NCBI GenBank assembly: GCA_024644775.1
Contig: JAHEHB010000020.1
Coordinates: 1-25,959 of the forward strand
From: Deltaproteobacteria bacterium
GTDB lineage: Bacteria > Desulfobacterota > Desulfobacteria > Desulfobacterales > SURF-15
Length of the DNA stretch: 25,959 nt
Direction of reading: 5' to 3'
The translations under genes were made by a program, and so were the position numbers. The notes beneath the pieces are model-generated. The model saw only the letters and a program-made list of their open reading frames with translations, ran no database searches and was not told the DNA's origin. Each line of letters begins with the position of its first letter. The first letter of the stretch is position 1. Positions 13,430 to 21,776 of this stretch are shown piece by piece.

Positions 13430-14716
13430 TCATTTTCTAAAAATGAAATGAGGAAGACTGAGTGAAAGCGCCGGCACAAATGTAATGACCATCAAAATCC
13501 CCACAAGCAAGAGAATGAAAGGAAAAACCGCCTTACACAAATCTTCCAGTGCCAGGTTCGTGGCACTGCATAGAATGAACAGGCAGGGTCCGACAGGTGG
13601 CGTGATGACACCGATGGCGAGATTGGCGCAGGCGACAATGCCGAAATGAACCGGGTCCATGCCGATTTTCTTGACGACCGGCAGTAGGATCGGCACCAGC
13701 ATGATCAAGCTGGGTGTTGGCGGCATCAGCATCCCGGAAATCAGCAGGATGAGGTTAATGATAAGAATAATGATGATGGGGTTTCCCGTTACCTTCATGA
13801 GGGTGTTCATTACGCTGGTGGGAACATTTTCCGATACCAGGAAATAAGTCGTAATGGACGCCGAGGCCACAATGAGAACCACGGAACCTGAAGTACGGGC
13901 GGCTTCGATCAGGAGATCCTTCAATTCATCTGGCTTGATGGTCCGCTCAATAAGTACGGTAACGATCAATACATAAAGAACACCCACCCCCCCCGCCTCG
14001 GTAGGGGTAAAAATCCCTCCAAGTATGCCTCCCATGATAACGATCGGCGCCAGCAGGGAAAAAAACGCTTCCTTTCCCTTTTGAAAAATTTGTTTTACTC
14101 TGAAAGATTCGGGTCTACCGTATTTGTACTTACGGCAAATATAGAAGTTATAGACAATCATCGCCAACCCGATGATGATGCCCGGCACATAACCGGCAAC
14201 CAACACCTCACTGACAGAGGTTTCCGCCACAACTCCATAGACGACCAACAAGACGGAAGGCGGAATAACAACCGCCAGTGTGGAGGATGCAACGGATATG
14301 GCGGCACTGTACGTTTTAGGATAATCCTGGGTCATCATGGCGCGCATCTCGATTGGCGCCAAACCGGCAGCGTCTGCGGCAGATGAACCCGAGATGCCTC
14401 CGAACAGCATGCTGGCCACGACATTGACACCGCCTAATCCGCCCGGGCTCCATCCCACAAGTGTGTTGGCAAAATCGAAAATCTTTTCCGCAGTGCCACC
14501 GCGATTCATGATTAATCCGACGGTCATGAACATGGGAATTGCCAGCAGCAGGTAGGAATTAATCCCCTCAAACATGAGGCTGGGCACCATCAGCAGTTTA
14601 TGGGGCGCCAAGATGATCAGCGAAAAGAATGATGCCACCCCGATGGAAGCGACGATAGGAACGCCAAGCACCAGGAATACAATAAAAAAAATGAACCATA
14701 TCAGGCTGAGACTCAT
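13430..14716 (-). CDS. dctM: TRAP transporter large membrane subunit DctM (system 1)
   Basis: The main translocation subunit of a tripartite ATP-independent periplasmic transporter, driven by an ion gradient. The 428-residue product is almost entirely hydrophobic and is expected to have about 12 membrane segments. Typical DctM signatures are GVPIVASIG near the start, the AIPMFMTVGLIMNRGG segment, GGISGSSAADAAGLA, IPPSVLLVVYG, GGIFTPTEAGGVGVLY and TPPVGPCLFI. I place the start at the ATG at 14716, one base after the dctQ stop (TAGCATG), which fits translational coupling and family length. Frames reaching back to 14827 would overlap dctQ heavily. UroD-like follows 54 bp downstream. Confidence 0.93.
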   Translation of the reverse strand: MSLSLIWFIFFIVFLVLGVPIVASIGVASFFSLIILAPHKLLMVPSLMFEGINSYLLLAIPMFMTVGLIMNRGGTAEKIFDFANTLVGWSPGGLGGVNVVASMLFGGISGSSAADAAGLAPIEMRAMMTQDYPKTYSAAISVASSTLAVVIPPSVLLVVYGVVAETSVSEVLVAGYVPGIIIGLAMIVYNFYICRKYKYGRPESFRVKQIFQKGKEAFFSLLAPIVIMGGILGGIFTPTEAGGVGVLYVLIVTVLIERTIKPDELKDLLIEAARTSGSVVLIVASASITTYFLVSENVPTSVMNTLMKVTGNPIIIILIINLILLISGMLMPPTPSLIMLVPILLPVVKKIGMDPVHFGIVACANLAIGVITPPVGPCLFILCSATNLALEDLCKAVFPFILLLVGILMVITFVPALSLSLPHFIFRK

Positions 14717-14717
14717 G

Positions 14718-15221
14718 CTATCGACCATCCTGTTTGGGTGATTCGTTTGAATGTGATGGTGTTCGAAGCTGTCGAAACGTATTTCGAATGGACGAAATGA
14801 TGTGTACCACACCGATAATGAATGCAACGGGAATAATGGCTGTAATCAAATACATGGGAATGGTCAGCGTATCCGCAAACTGGCCGAACTCAAATTGCAT
14901 TCGGATAAAGGGTATCGAATAGGAGATGGTTAATAGCAAAAAGAGAAGAAACACGAAATCTTGAAATAAAACCAGGTAGCACCGTTTGGCGGGTCCCAGG
15001 GATGCGGCGATAAATTCAGCGCCGATGTGGGATTTTGTTCGAATACCCACTGCCGATCCCAGAAAAACCATCCAGACAAATAGATACCGGGTAACCTCCT
15101 CAGACCATTGAATGGAATAGCCTGTTACCCGGGATAGAATCTGAAGCCACACGAGAAGCGTCATGGTGGAAATCAATAAAAGCAGACAAATATTCTCTAT
15201 TCGGCTCAACCAGCGTCCCAT
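14718..15221 (-). CDS. dctQ: TRAP transporter small membrane subunit DctQ (system 1)
   Basis: The 167-residue four-helix small subunit of the TRAP transporter. Membrane segments lie at about 11-31, 46-64, 86-106 and 122-145. The conserved SEEVTRYLFVWMVFLGSAVG segment (about 40-59) and the RTKSHIG motif that follows it are diagnostic for DctQ. An AAGG core precedes the ATG by eight bases. Its stop codon is one base from the dctM start. A 145-bp gap with a stable hairpin separates it from the upstream dctP, which suggests lower expression than the binding protein. Confidence 0.92.
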   Translation of the reverse strand: MGRWLSRIENICLLLLISTMTLLVWLQILSRVTGYSIQWSEEVTRYLFVWMVFLGSAVGIRTKSHIGAEFIAASLGPAKRCYLVLFQDFVFLLFLLLTISYSIPFIRMQFEFGQFADTLTIPMYLITAIIPVAFIIGVVHIISSIRNTFRQLRTPSHSNESPKQDGR

Positions 15222-15326
15222 AGTTCAGGCCTTCATTTTATGCAACATTCCTATTGTGAATATGAGAGGACGTATGGAATCGGCAATAACATATGCCGGC
15301 CCCATCATGCCGGGCACAGCGTCATG

Positions 15327-15349
15327 GAGGGGAAAGCGTGTTTCCCCTC
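15327..15349 (-). promoter_or_regulatory. Intercistronic hairpin between dctP and dctQ
   Basis: A perfect 9-bp stem (15327-15335 with 15341-15349) with a 5-base loop lies 17 bp after the dctP stop and before dctQ. No T-run follows it on the minus strand, so full termination is unlikely. Such hairpins commonly protect the upstream messenger from 3' exonucleases and keep binding-protein levels above those of the membrane subunits; that role is inferred here. Confidence 0.5.
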
Positions 15350-15366
15350 GCTTCCTTACATGGCAA

Positions 15367-16380
15367 TTATTCTAGCGCGGCAATTTGCTTCAGAACCTGA
15401 TCGATGAGATCCTGCCCGACAACGCCGCGGTATTCATCCCATGTCGGGGCGGTGGCTTTCTTGTATTGTTCCAACTCCGCCTCTGTGGGGTAATGAAGTT
15501 GCGTTCCTTTTTCTTTTAGTTTTTCCAGAGCATCCGCCTGCATTTTCTTGTCATTGTTGTGTTTGAATTCGTTTGCCGCTGCCGCACCATCTACCACAAT
15601 CTTCTGATGTTCCGGACTGAGGCTTTCGAAAAACCCTTTGTTGTAGGCGACAAACACGAACCCTGTCAGATAGTTGCTGACAGTCACATATTCAGCGATC
15701 TCATATATGCCGCTGGTAATTAAGATGTGAAGCGGCTGTTCTACCCCATCGATGGTTCCCAACTGAAGGCTGGTGTACACCTCGCCCCACGCCATGGGGG
15801 TCGGGTTGGCACCGAGGTTTTTCCAAATGGAACTGTAAACCTTGCTGCCCGGAACACGGATTTTAAGACCCTTTAAGTCATCCAAACCCTTTATGGGTCG
15901 CTTGGTATTGACAAACTGACGTGGAAGCCGACTCCATATCCCGGCAACCTTCAACCCCTTTTTCTCCAACAGGGCTGCGGTGTTCTTACAGGTGTCTGAT
16001 TTTGAAAATGCGTGCATGGCGGCATGGTCCTTGAACAAAAAAGGCAGACTCATGACGCTAAGTTTCTTCTCCCACGGCGTAAACAAGGCCACATCAGATA
16101 GTACGCATTCAATAGAACCGATCTGGACTTGCTCGATGGAACCCTTTTGCTTACCCGATGAGAGCGTCGCACCCGGGTAAATCTCCATCACGATGTCACC
16201 GTTCGATTTTTCCTTAACATATTCGGCCATAAACTTGCCGGCCTGAACGTTGGGGGATGTAGGTGACCCAAAAGCACTCACCTTGATACTCACCGACTTG
16301 GCAGCAACCGGACCATTGAGCAGCATCACAGCCAGTATCATATAGCTTAAGACTACACAAAACTTCATTCCTTTGCTCAT
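15367..16380 (-). CDS. dctP: TRAP transporter solute-binding protein DctP (system 1)
   Basis: A 337-residue periplasmic binding protein for an organic anion. A signal peptide covers about residues 1-27 (cleavage near PVAA-K). The fold's hallmarks are present: GKFMAEYVKEKSNGDI, the YPGATLSSGK segment, SLPFLF, and LKGLKIRVP with Arg175. Arg175 matches the conserved arginine that binds the substrate carboxylate in DctP-type proteins. The later motif EVYTSLQLGTIDGVEQP (200-216) closes the site. I chose the ATG at 16380 because AGGAGG lies eight bases upstream; the ATG at 16389 is closer to that site than is usual. First gene of the dctP-dctQ-dctM-UroD block. The ligand is probably a carboxylate; the exact compound is unknown. 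Confidence 0.93.
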   Translation of the reverse strand: MSKGMKFCVVLSYMILAVMLLNGPVAAKSVSIKVSAFGSPTSPNVQAGKFMAEYVKEKSNGDIVMEIYPGATLSSGKQKGSIEQVQIGSIECVLSDVALFTPWEKKLSVMSLPFLFKDHAAMHAFSKSDTCKNTAALLEKKGLKVAGIWSRLPRQFVNTKRPIKGLDDLKGLKIRVPGSKVYSSIWKNLGANPTPMAWGEVYTSLQLGTIDGVEQPLHILITSGIYEIAEYVTVSNYLTGFVFVAYNKGFFESLSPEHQKIVVDGAAAANEFKHNNDKKMQADALEKLKEKGTQLHYPTEAELEQYKKATAPTWDEYRGVVGQDLIDQVLKQIAALE

Positions 16381-16703
16381 GACGTACACCTCCTTTTTTA
16401 ATGGTTAACTTGATTGCGGGGTATCGATATGCCCGCCTCGACTGCCGATATCTTCCGGGCTTTTCCCGGGAGTTCCAAATTGTATGATGGTCACGGAAAA
16501 AATATGGTGCTTTTTAGACGTTCTAACTTGTTATTTCTAATTTTTCAATTCTTCATTTTTATTCCTGGGTATCTTTCAACTGGATAGGGAAAAAATATGG
16601 GGCAAAAAAATACAGGACGCTCTAAAGTTCAAACTGACGTAAAAAGGAAAACGGATGATCATGTCTATTAAAATATGATCGGATTGGTATTTATATGTTT
16701 GCT

Positions 16704-16742
16704 ATAAAAAAACGGCTTCCTTTATTATTTCAAGGAAGCCGT
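16704..16742 (-). terminator. Rho-independent terminator of the seven-gene ligase-to-dctP operon
   Basis: ACGGCTTCCTT (16712-16722) pairs perfectly with 16732-16742, an 11-bp stem with a 9-base loop. On the minus strand the stem is followed by a run of T (complement of 16706-16711). It lies 230 bp past the dctP system 2 stop codon and separates the two TRAP blocks into different transcripts. Confidence 0.75.
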
Positions 16743-16784
16743 GTCGCTTTTGAGAAAGTCTCCGATACAACAAAGACCTTTTCT

Positions 16785-16850
16785 GGTTCCCTTGCTCCTG
16801 CGTGGGAACCCATAACGAGGAATGCATTCCCACGCAGGAGCATGGGAACG
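16785..16850. repeat. Long palindromic extragenic repeat
   Basis: A perfect 15-bp inverted repeat, GCTCCTGCGTGGGAA (16794-16808) against 16827-16841, extends outward as GGTTCCC/GGGAACG with few mismatches to about 24 bp per arm. The GTTCCCA-GCTC-GCGTGGGAATGC type of sequence is a widespread extragenic repeat in proteobacteria. It has no T-run and lies between the dctP system 2 stop and that operon's terminator, so it would be transcribed and could stabilise the 3' end. Confidence 0.6.
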
Positions 16851-16973
16851 AGTAAAAAGCCCAGCCGTGCGGGAGGGATTGAGGCCTCATCGTCTCCCAG
16901 CCATCTAGCTTCTCTCCCGGGCGGGGAGGGATTCAGGAAGGAGACAAGGCGATATAATTGATTCTACGTTCGT

Positions 16974-17972
16974 TTATTTCGCAGCAGCGCGGACTTTATC
17001 CACTAAATTGTGCCCGATTTCCTTATCGTACTTATCCACAATAGGAGAAACGGCCTTCTGGAATCCGGATTTATCCTTAATCTCGTTTACTTTTACACCT
17101 TTGGCCTTAATCTTTTTCATGCTCTCAGCCCACGCACCCACGATATAGTCGAGCTGGTAGTTTTCAGCTTTTCGAGCGGCTTGTAAAATAGCCTTCTGGA
17201 TGTCTGGTGAAAAGCTGTCGAATCGTTTTTTATTCATAATCAAGACATTGCAGGAGAGTGAATGTTCGTCGAGAGAGTAGTATTTGATCACGTCAATCCA
17301 TCCCCAGGATACGACGCTGGCCGGATCGTTTTCACCGGCATCCACCACTCCCGTCTGAAGGGATGTATACAACTCAGATGACGGCATGGGCGTGGGAAGC
17401 ATTCCCATATTTTTGAACATCTCAATATACACCGGACTCTGCATGCTTCGGATCTTGAGATCCTTACAATCCTCGACAGATCCAATGGAACGGACGTTGT
17501 TAAAGATGCTCCGGATGCCGGGTAGGATATATCCAATGATTTTTACACCATCATCCTCAACCTGCTTTGCGAGGAACTGACCCACTTCACCTTGAACCAC
17601 CTTTTTGAAATGACCGGCACCTTGATAAAGATACGGCAGATCAAATACCTTCGCCTGTGGTACCCAGCCAAGAATGTAAGTAGTTGCGCTGATGGAAAAG
17701 TCTGTTGCTCCGCTCTGGGCCATTTCAGCCAGTTCCCTTTCATTGGAACTCAGAGCGCCTGAGTGGAAGACTTTCACTTTAACGTCTCCATTGGTAAGCT
17801 TTTCCACCTCTTGAGCAAAAATTTTGGGCGTATCTCCCAGAAATCCACCCTTAGGCGGCTGACTGGTGCCCAATTTAAGGGTAACAGCCAATGCATTGGC
17901 ACTGAAAACAAGAAACAGACCCAATATAACCAAACAAATTAGACAAATAGATTTTCCGACTTTCCGATTCAT
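16974..17972 (-). CDS. dctP: TRAP transporter solute-binding protein DctP (system 2)
   Basis: A 332-residue periplasmic binding protein. A signal peptide covers about residues 1-29 (NALA-V). DctP features include LGTSQPPKG at the mature N-terminus, VEKLTNGDVKVKVFHSGALSS, FDLPYLYQG, and DLKIRSMQSP with Arg175 as the carboxylate-binding arginine. SSELYTSLQTGVVDAGEND (198-216) follows. AGGAGG lies six bases before the ATG. Here dctP is the last gene, after dctQ and dctM, the reverse of system 1. The sequence is clearly different from the system 1 protein (for example SMQSPVY against VPGSKVY), so the two should bind different ligands. Confidence 0.93.
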   Translation of the reverse strand: MNRKVGKSICLICLVILGLFLVFSANALAVTLKLGTSQPPKGGFLGDTPKIFAQEVEKLTNGDVKVKVFHSGALSSNERELAEMAQSGATDFSISATTYILGWVPQAKVFDLPYLYQGAGHFKKVVQGEVGQFLAKQVEDDGVKIIGYILPGIRSIFNNVRSIGSVEDCKDLKIRSMQSPVYIEMFKNMGMLPTPMPSSELYTSLQTGVVDAGENDPASVVSWGWIDVIKYYSLDEHSLSCNVLIMNKKRFDSFSPDIQKAILQAARKAENYQLDYIVGAWAESMKKIKAKGVKVNEIKDKSGFQKAVSPIVDKYDKEIGHNLVDKVRAAAK

Positions 17973-18051
17973 ACCTTACCTCCTTTTGTGTTTGAGTTAG
18001 TAAATTCCTACCCTATCGGTCCATTTACGCCACAGTTTTACCGAAATGGGC

Positions 18052-19344
18052 TTATGGGCCCAGTGTAATTTCGGGTATGTATGTGACGAGCCAAGGAACG
18101 TAGGCAATGAGAAACAAAATGACAATCATCGAGGCCACAAACGGGATCAGCTCTTTTGTGAATTTCTCCACTCCGATGCCACTGATGGCCGATCCGATAA
18201 ACAGACAAGAACCAACAGGCGGTGTTGCCAATCCGATTGCCAAGCCGAACACCATGGTTACGGTAAAATGAACACTCGATATGCCGATTGTTTCGGCAAG
18301 AGGTTGAAAAATCGGCGTAAAGATAAGTATTGCCGGAATTGGGTCTAGAAATGTTCCAACAACGATATAGGTTGCCAACATGCCGGCATTGATCAAGATC
18401 GCATTGGTGGTGATGGACGTAATCCAGGCACCCACCGCATCAGGCACTTCAGCGATGGCAAAGATCCACCCGAGTACCATGGCCGTTCCGACACAGAGCA
18501 TTACGGCCGACACACGGCTGATGATAACCAGCGCGCGCTCATAGAGCAGGATTAACGAAGGAAATTTGCGCATGAGCGGCGGGCCCACCACAAGGGCGTA
18601 AATAACCGAAACATTCGCTGCTTCTGTGGGTGTAACGATACCGCCTAAAATTCCCCCCATAATAATAATCGGAATACCCAGCCCCGGCAATCCGTCTCTG
18701 AATATCGTTATTCGTTCTCGCCATGACATTTTTCTGGCCGCAGGAAAGCCCTTTAGTTTTCCATAAATGAGGCTGACCACCAGCTGTGCGAGACCCGCTA
18801 GAATTCCCGGAATAATACCTCCCAGAAAGAGCACCGCCACAGAATTGGCTGTAGCTAAAGCCGCCACGATCATAAGGCCCGAGGGTGGTATAATCACACC
18901 GATGGTGGATGATACCACCGTGACTGCGGTTGCATACCCTCTGGAATATTTTTGTTCTACCATGGCCGGGATAAGCAAACTTCCGACCGCGGAAGTATCG
19001 GCAGCGGCAGCGCCCGTGATTCCCGCAAAAAACATGCTTACGACGATATTCACATGGCTAAGCCCACCTCTGATATGACCCACAATTGCATTGGCACATT
19101 TGAGCAATCGGTCGAAAAGAGGGGTAATGCTCATTAATTCACCGGCCAGCATGAAAAAAGGGATGCACAACAGAATGTAATTATTGACTCCGCCGAAAAT
19201 CCTTTGAGGAATTATGATCGTGGGAATCTCCGTGTGAATGAATTTTAGGGTCACGGTTGCCGTAATGAGCATTGAATAACCGATGGGAACGCCTATTATC
19301 ATCAGCCCAAAAAATATGATGAGCAGAACCGCGGCGGTGAGCAT
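18052..19344 (-). CDS. dctM: TRAP transporter large membrane subunit DctM (system 2)
   Basis: A 430-residue polytopic membrane protein, the translocation subunit of the second TRAP system. Signatures are IGVPIGYSM near the start, CIPFFMLAGELM, FFAGITGAAAADTSAVG, GVIIPPSGLMI, GGIVTPTEAANVSVIYA and LATPPVGSCLF. AAGGAAA lies seven bases before the ATG. It starts 15 bp after the dctQ stop and is followed 79 bp later by dctP, consistent with one transcript. Only moderately similar to the system 1 DctM by eye, so not a recent duplicate. Confidence 0.93.
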   Translation of the reverse strand: MLTAAVLLIIFFGLMIIGVPIGYSMLITATVTLKFIHTEIPTIIIPQRIFGGVNNYILLCIPFFMLAGELMSITPLFDRLLKCANAIVGHIRGGLSHVNIVVSMFFAGITGAAAADTSAVGSLLIPAMVEQKYSRGYATAVTVVSSTIGVIIPPSGLMIVAALATANSVAVLFLGGIIPGILAGLAQLVVSLIYGKLKGFPAARKMSWRERITIFRDGLPGLGIPIIIMGGILGGIVTPTEAANVSVIYALVVGPPLMRKFPSLILLYERALVIISRVSAVMLCVGTAMVLGWIFAIAEVPDAVGAWITSITTNAILINAGMLATYIVVGTFLDPIPAILIFTPIFQPLAETIGISSVHFTVTMVFGLAIGLATPPVGSCLFIGSAISGIGVEKFTKELIPFVASMIVILFLIAYVPWLVTYIPEITLGP

Positions 19345-19359
19345 CGTTAGGTTTCCTTT

Positions 19360-19845
19360 TTAACAGTAGTAGTCTTGGTTATCGGATTGCATTTTTACGA
19401 TCACATTCCTGATTCGATTCACTAAAGTAAGGAACACAGCGAGTGGCAGCGCAATATAAATAAAATCAAGGCGTAGCTCCATGACTGCGGAAATTGCCCG
19501 GGAGCCCATGCGAGCGAATTGAATCCCTTCTTTAAGTAACAGGAGCAACGCCAGAAAAATGATGATTTCACTGAAAATCCAAACACCTTTTTGAATGTGT
19601 GTCGGTGCTTTTAATATGAAAAAGGTGATTTTGAAATGGGACTCTCTTCTTTCAGCAATGGATATCCCCAAAAAAACAAGCCAGATAAAGGCGAATCGAC
19701 CCACTTCTTCCGTCCATGGAATGGGGTTTTTGAACACATAACGAGAAAGGATTGCCAGAAATATGACAACAATGGTCGTACCCAGCATAATAATTGAGGC
19801 GGCGTCATTGAGTCGATCGATTGCTCGGAACAGTACTTTCATCAC
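19360..19845 (-). CDS. dctQ: TRAP transporter small membrane subunit DctQ (system 2)
   Basis: A 161-residue four-helix subunit. The diagnostic WTEEVGRFAFIWLVFLGISI segment (about 44-63) and the RRESHF motif are present. The start is either GTG at 19845, with GAGGA about nine bases upstream, or the adjacent ATG at 19842; spacing slightly favours GTG. It lies 153 bp after the D-2-hydroxyacid dehydrogenase gene and 15 bp before dctM. Confidence 0.9.
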   Translation of the reverse strand: MMKVLFRAIDRLNDAASIIMLGTTIVVIFLAILSRYVFKNPIPWTEEVGRFAFIWLVFLGISIAERRESHFKITFFILKAPTHIQKGVWIFSEIIIFLALLLLLKEGIQFARMGSRAISAVMELRLDFIYIALPLAVFLTLVNRIRNVIVKMQSDNQDYYC

Positions 19846-19998
19846 CGACGGATATCCTCTACTATGGGACTGGTTCAGTAAGGCCTCTGTTTTATACCCG
19901 AACGCCTGTTTTGAGTATACAATGTTAAAAAAATACGCTTCGAAAAGGATAACGTCTTATTGCTGAAGTTTTTTTATAATTGTCAAGAAAAAAGACTG

Positions 19999-20976
19999 TT
20001 AACGACTTCCCTCAATCACCACGTAGGCCGGATTAACTCCCTTATCGGCCAGGAAATCCTCCACATTTTCTACCGTCATCATGAGCCCCGTGCTGGTTGC
20101 CTCCGGGGTTGTTCCCGCATTGTGGGGGGTCAATACAACATTGGGCAGTGTAGTTAACGGATCGGTTGCAGGAAGCGGTTCCTGGTCGTATGCATCTAGT
20201 GCGGCACCGGCAATTTTATTCGATTGGAGTGCTCCCAATAATGCACCGGGTTCAATGAGGCCTGCCCTGGCCGTATTTGCAAAAAGGGCGGTGGGTTTCA
20301 TGAGATCAAAATCTTCTTTCTTGAGAAAACCACTGGTTTCATCGTTCAAGCCGAGATGAAGGCTTACGATATCCGAGGTTTTTAGAAGTTCTTCTTTCGA
20401 TACAAACGAAACGCCGCTTTCTTCCGCCCGTTCCGGGGAGGGACGACCGGTCCATGCGATGACTTTCATGCCCAGCCCCTTTGCCATTCGGGTCACATGT
20501 CTTCCGATGGCGCCAAGCCCTAAAACGCCCAGTACTTTGCCACTGAGTTGAACCATCTCAACCCGGGGCCATTGCCCTGCGCGGGTACCGTGATCTAAAT
20601 GGGGAATCTGACGGGCCAAGGCAAGTAAAAGGGCGATGGTATGCTCGGCCACAGATAACGCATTGGCTCCAGGCGTGTTGGTAACGGTAATTCCCAGGTT
20701 TTTTGCAGCATTTAGATCCACATTGTCGGTTCCGGTACCCCAGATGGAAATCATCCGAAGATGGGGGCAGGCGGCGAGCACGTCGTTGTTGAATTTGCTG
20801 TAGGCACGGATGTTTACGGCGACTTGAGCGTCTTTGATTCGTTCGATGAGGCCATCTTGCGTTTCCGCCTTATCATTATAAATCTTTGCTTCGCCGAGTG
20901 TCAGAAGTTTTGCACCGGCTTCAGTGCCTGAGATAGCGACAGGATAGTCGTCCGGAACAATAATTTTTGCAGCCAT
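19999..20976 (-). CDS. D-isomer-specific 2-hydroxyacid dehydrogenase
   Basis: A 325-residue NAD(P)H-dependent oxidoreductase that interconverts a 2-oxo acid and a D-2-hydroxy acid. The nucleotide fold has GLGAIG (153-158), preceded by the usual LSGKVLGVLG strand. The catalytic trio is Arg237 (NTAR), Glu266 (YDQEP) and His285 (TPHNAGTT). The substrate loop IWGTGTDNVDL (78-88) is typical of the phosphoglycerate/glycerate/formate dehydrogenase group. AAAGGA lies eight bases before the ATG. Neighbours are a racemase upstream and the TRAP genes downstream. A role in reducing or oxidising an imported or racemised 2-hydroxy acid is the natural inference. SerA is unlikely, given no ACT domain and the catabolic context. 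Confidence 0.92.
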   Translation of the reverse strand: MAAKIIVPDDYPVAISGTEAGAKLLTLGEAKIYNDKAETQDGLIERIKDAQVAVNIRAYSKFNNDVLAACPHLRMISIWGTGTDNVDLNAAKNLGITVTNTPGANALSVAEHTIALLLALARQIPHLDHGTRAGQWPRVEMVQLSGKVLGVLGLGAIGRHVTRMAKGLGMKVIAWTGRPSPERAEESGVSFVSKEELLKTSDIVSLHLGLNDETSGFLKKEDFDLMKPTALFANTARAGLIEPGALLGALQSNKIAGAALDAYDQEPLPATDPLTTLPNVVLTPHNAGTTPEATSTGLMMTVENVEDFLADKGVNPAYVVIEGSR

Positions 20977-21032
20977 ATCATTTTTCCTTTCTAAGCAAGG
21001 GGTTATGCCCCAACTTGAATGTTGAATTGAAT

Positions 21033-21758
21033 TTACATTATCCCGCTAAACCGCTTTCTGACCACTGCGTGATAGACCATAGTGACAAGTGTATAAATGT
21101 CGAATATCGGAAGCCCGATTTCTTCTTGTATATCCGCAGCGTAGGGCGTCATATTGGTGCACTCTAGCACAATGGCACCCACTTCCGGATATTCTAACAT
21201 CATTTGATTGGATACCTTAACCAGTTCGGTTTTTGATTTTTCAACATCGAGGCTGAGTTTATCGTTGAGGATGGCTCGCGAAAACTCTTCCAGGTTTTCG
21301 GTGCCCATAATAACATGCGGGACCGTATCGACTCCCACCGATGAAAGATGCTTCTGGGTCAAAGACTTTGCATGAATTGTGACGATCCCTACCTTTTCGG
21401 ATGGTTTTAGCATGTAATATACCATCGGCACCTGCATGAGGCTGGAGGTGAAAACCGGGACATTTACAGCTGATGCCATTTCTTTGTGGAACATGGCAAG
21501 GAATCCGCAGTTTGTTGTTATCGCCCGAACCCCTTCTCGTTCCAACGATTGTGCAGCCTTAATAAAAGGATCCAACAACCGCTGATCGCCTTTTTTAACC
21601 ACGGCATCCGGTGTCGCTGTTTTAACAATCTTGTACAAAACCGGAAAATCCCAAGTGGTTGCATTTCCCATATCCCCGGGTATTCTTGGAAATTGAGTTT
21701 CCAGCATTAAAATCCCGATGGAATACCCATAGATATTTTTGCCGCCCCGTGCACTCAT
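21033..21758 (-). CDS. Asp/Glu/hydantoin racemase-family protein (copy 2)
   Basis: A 241-residue two-cysteine racemase-family protein, paralogous to the one at 6632-7369. The cysteines are Cys84 (TTNCGF) and Cys200 (LECTN). The N-terminal IGILMLETQFPRIPGD then GNATTW matches copy 1 nearly throughout, while the middle (residues about 110-170) differs strongly, suggesting different substrates. I chose the ATG at 21758 because AAGGAAGG lies eight bases upstream; the ATG at 21764 is only two bases from it. It sits 18 bp after the DAO-family gene and 56 bp before the D-2-hydroxyacid dehydrogenase. It may supply one stereoisomer to the oxidase or the dehydrogenase. Confidence 0.87.
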   Translation of the reverse strand: MSARGGKNIYGYSIGILMLETQFPRIPGDMGNATTWDFPVLYKIVKTATPDAVVKKGDQRLLDPFIKAAQSLEREGVRAITTNCGFLAMFHKEMASAVNVPVFTSSLMQVPMVYYMLKPSEKVGIVTIHAKSLTQKHLSSVGVDTVPHVIMGTENLEEFSRAILNDKLSLDVEKSKTELVKVSNQMMLEYPEVGAIVLECTNMTPYAADIQEEIGLPIFDIYTLVTMVYHAVVRKRFSGIM

Positions 21759-21776
21759 ACCCATATCCTTCCTTTT

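Larger units (their letters stand above)
16381..16973. other. Intergenic stretch between the two TRAP blocks
   Basis: These 593 bp carry the terminator of the upstream block (16704-16742) and a long palindrome (16785-16850). The promoter for dctP system 1 should lie in 16400-16700; the segment is A/T-rich but I see no convincing -35/-10 pair or sigma-54 site. No gene-like frame is present. Confidence 0.5.

Noticed and set aside
14716..14827. A longer start for dctM system 1 at 14827
   Set aside because: It would overlap dctQ by more than 100 bp and add a non-conserved N-terminus; the ATG one base after the dctQ stop fits family length.
16785..16850. The long palindrome as the terminator of the dctP system 2 operon
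   Set aside because: No T-run follows on the minus strand; the hairpin with a T-run at 16704-16742 is the better terminator.
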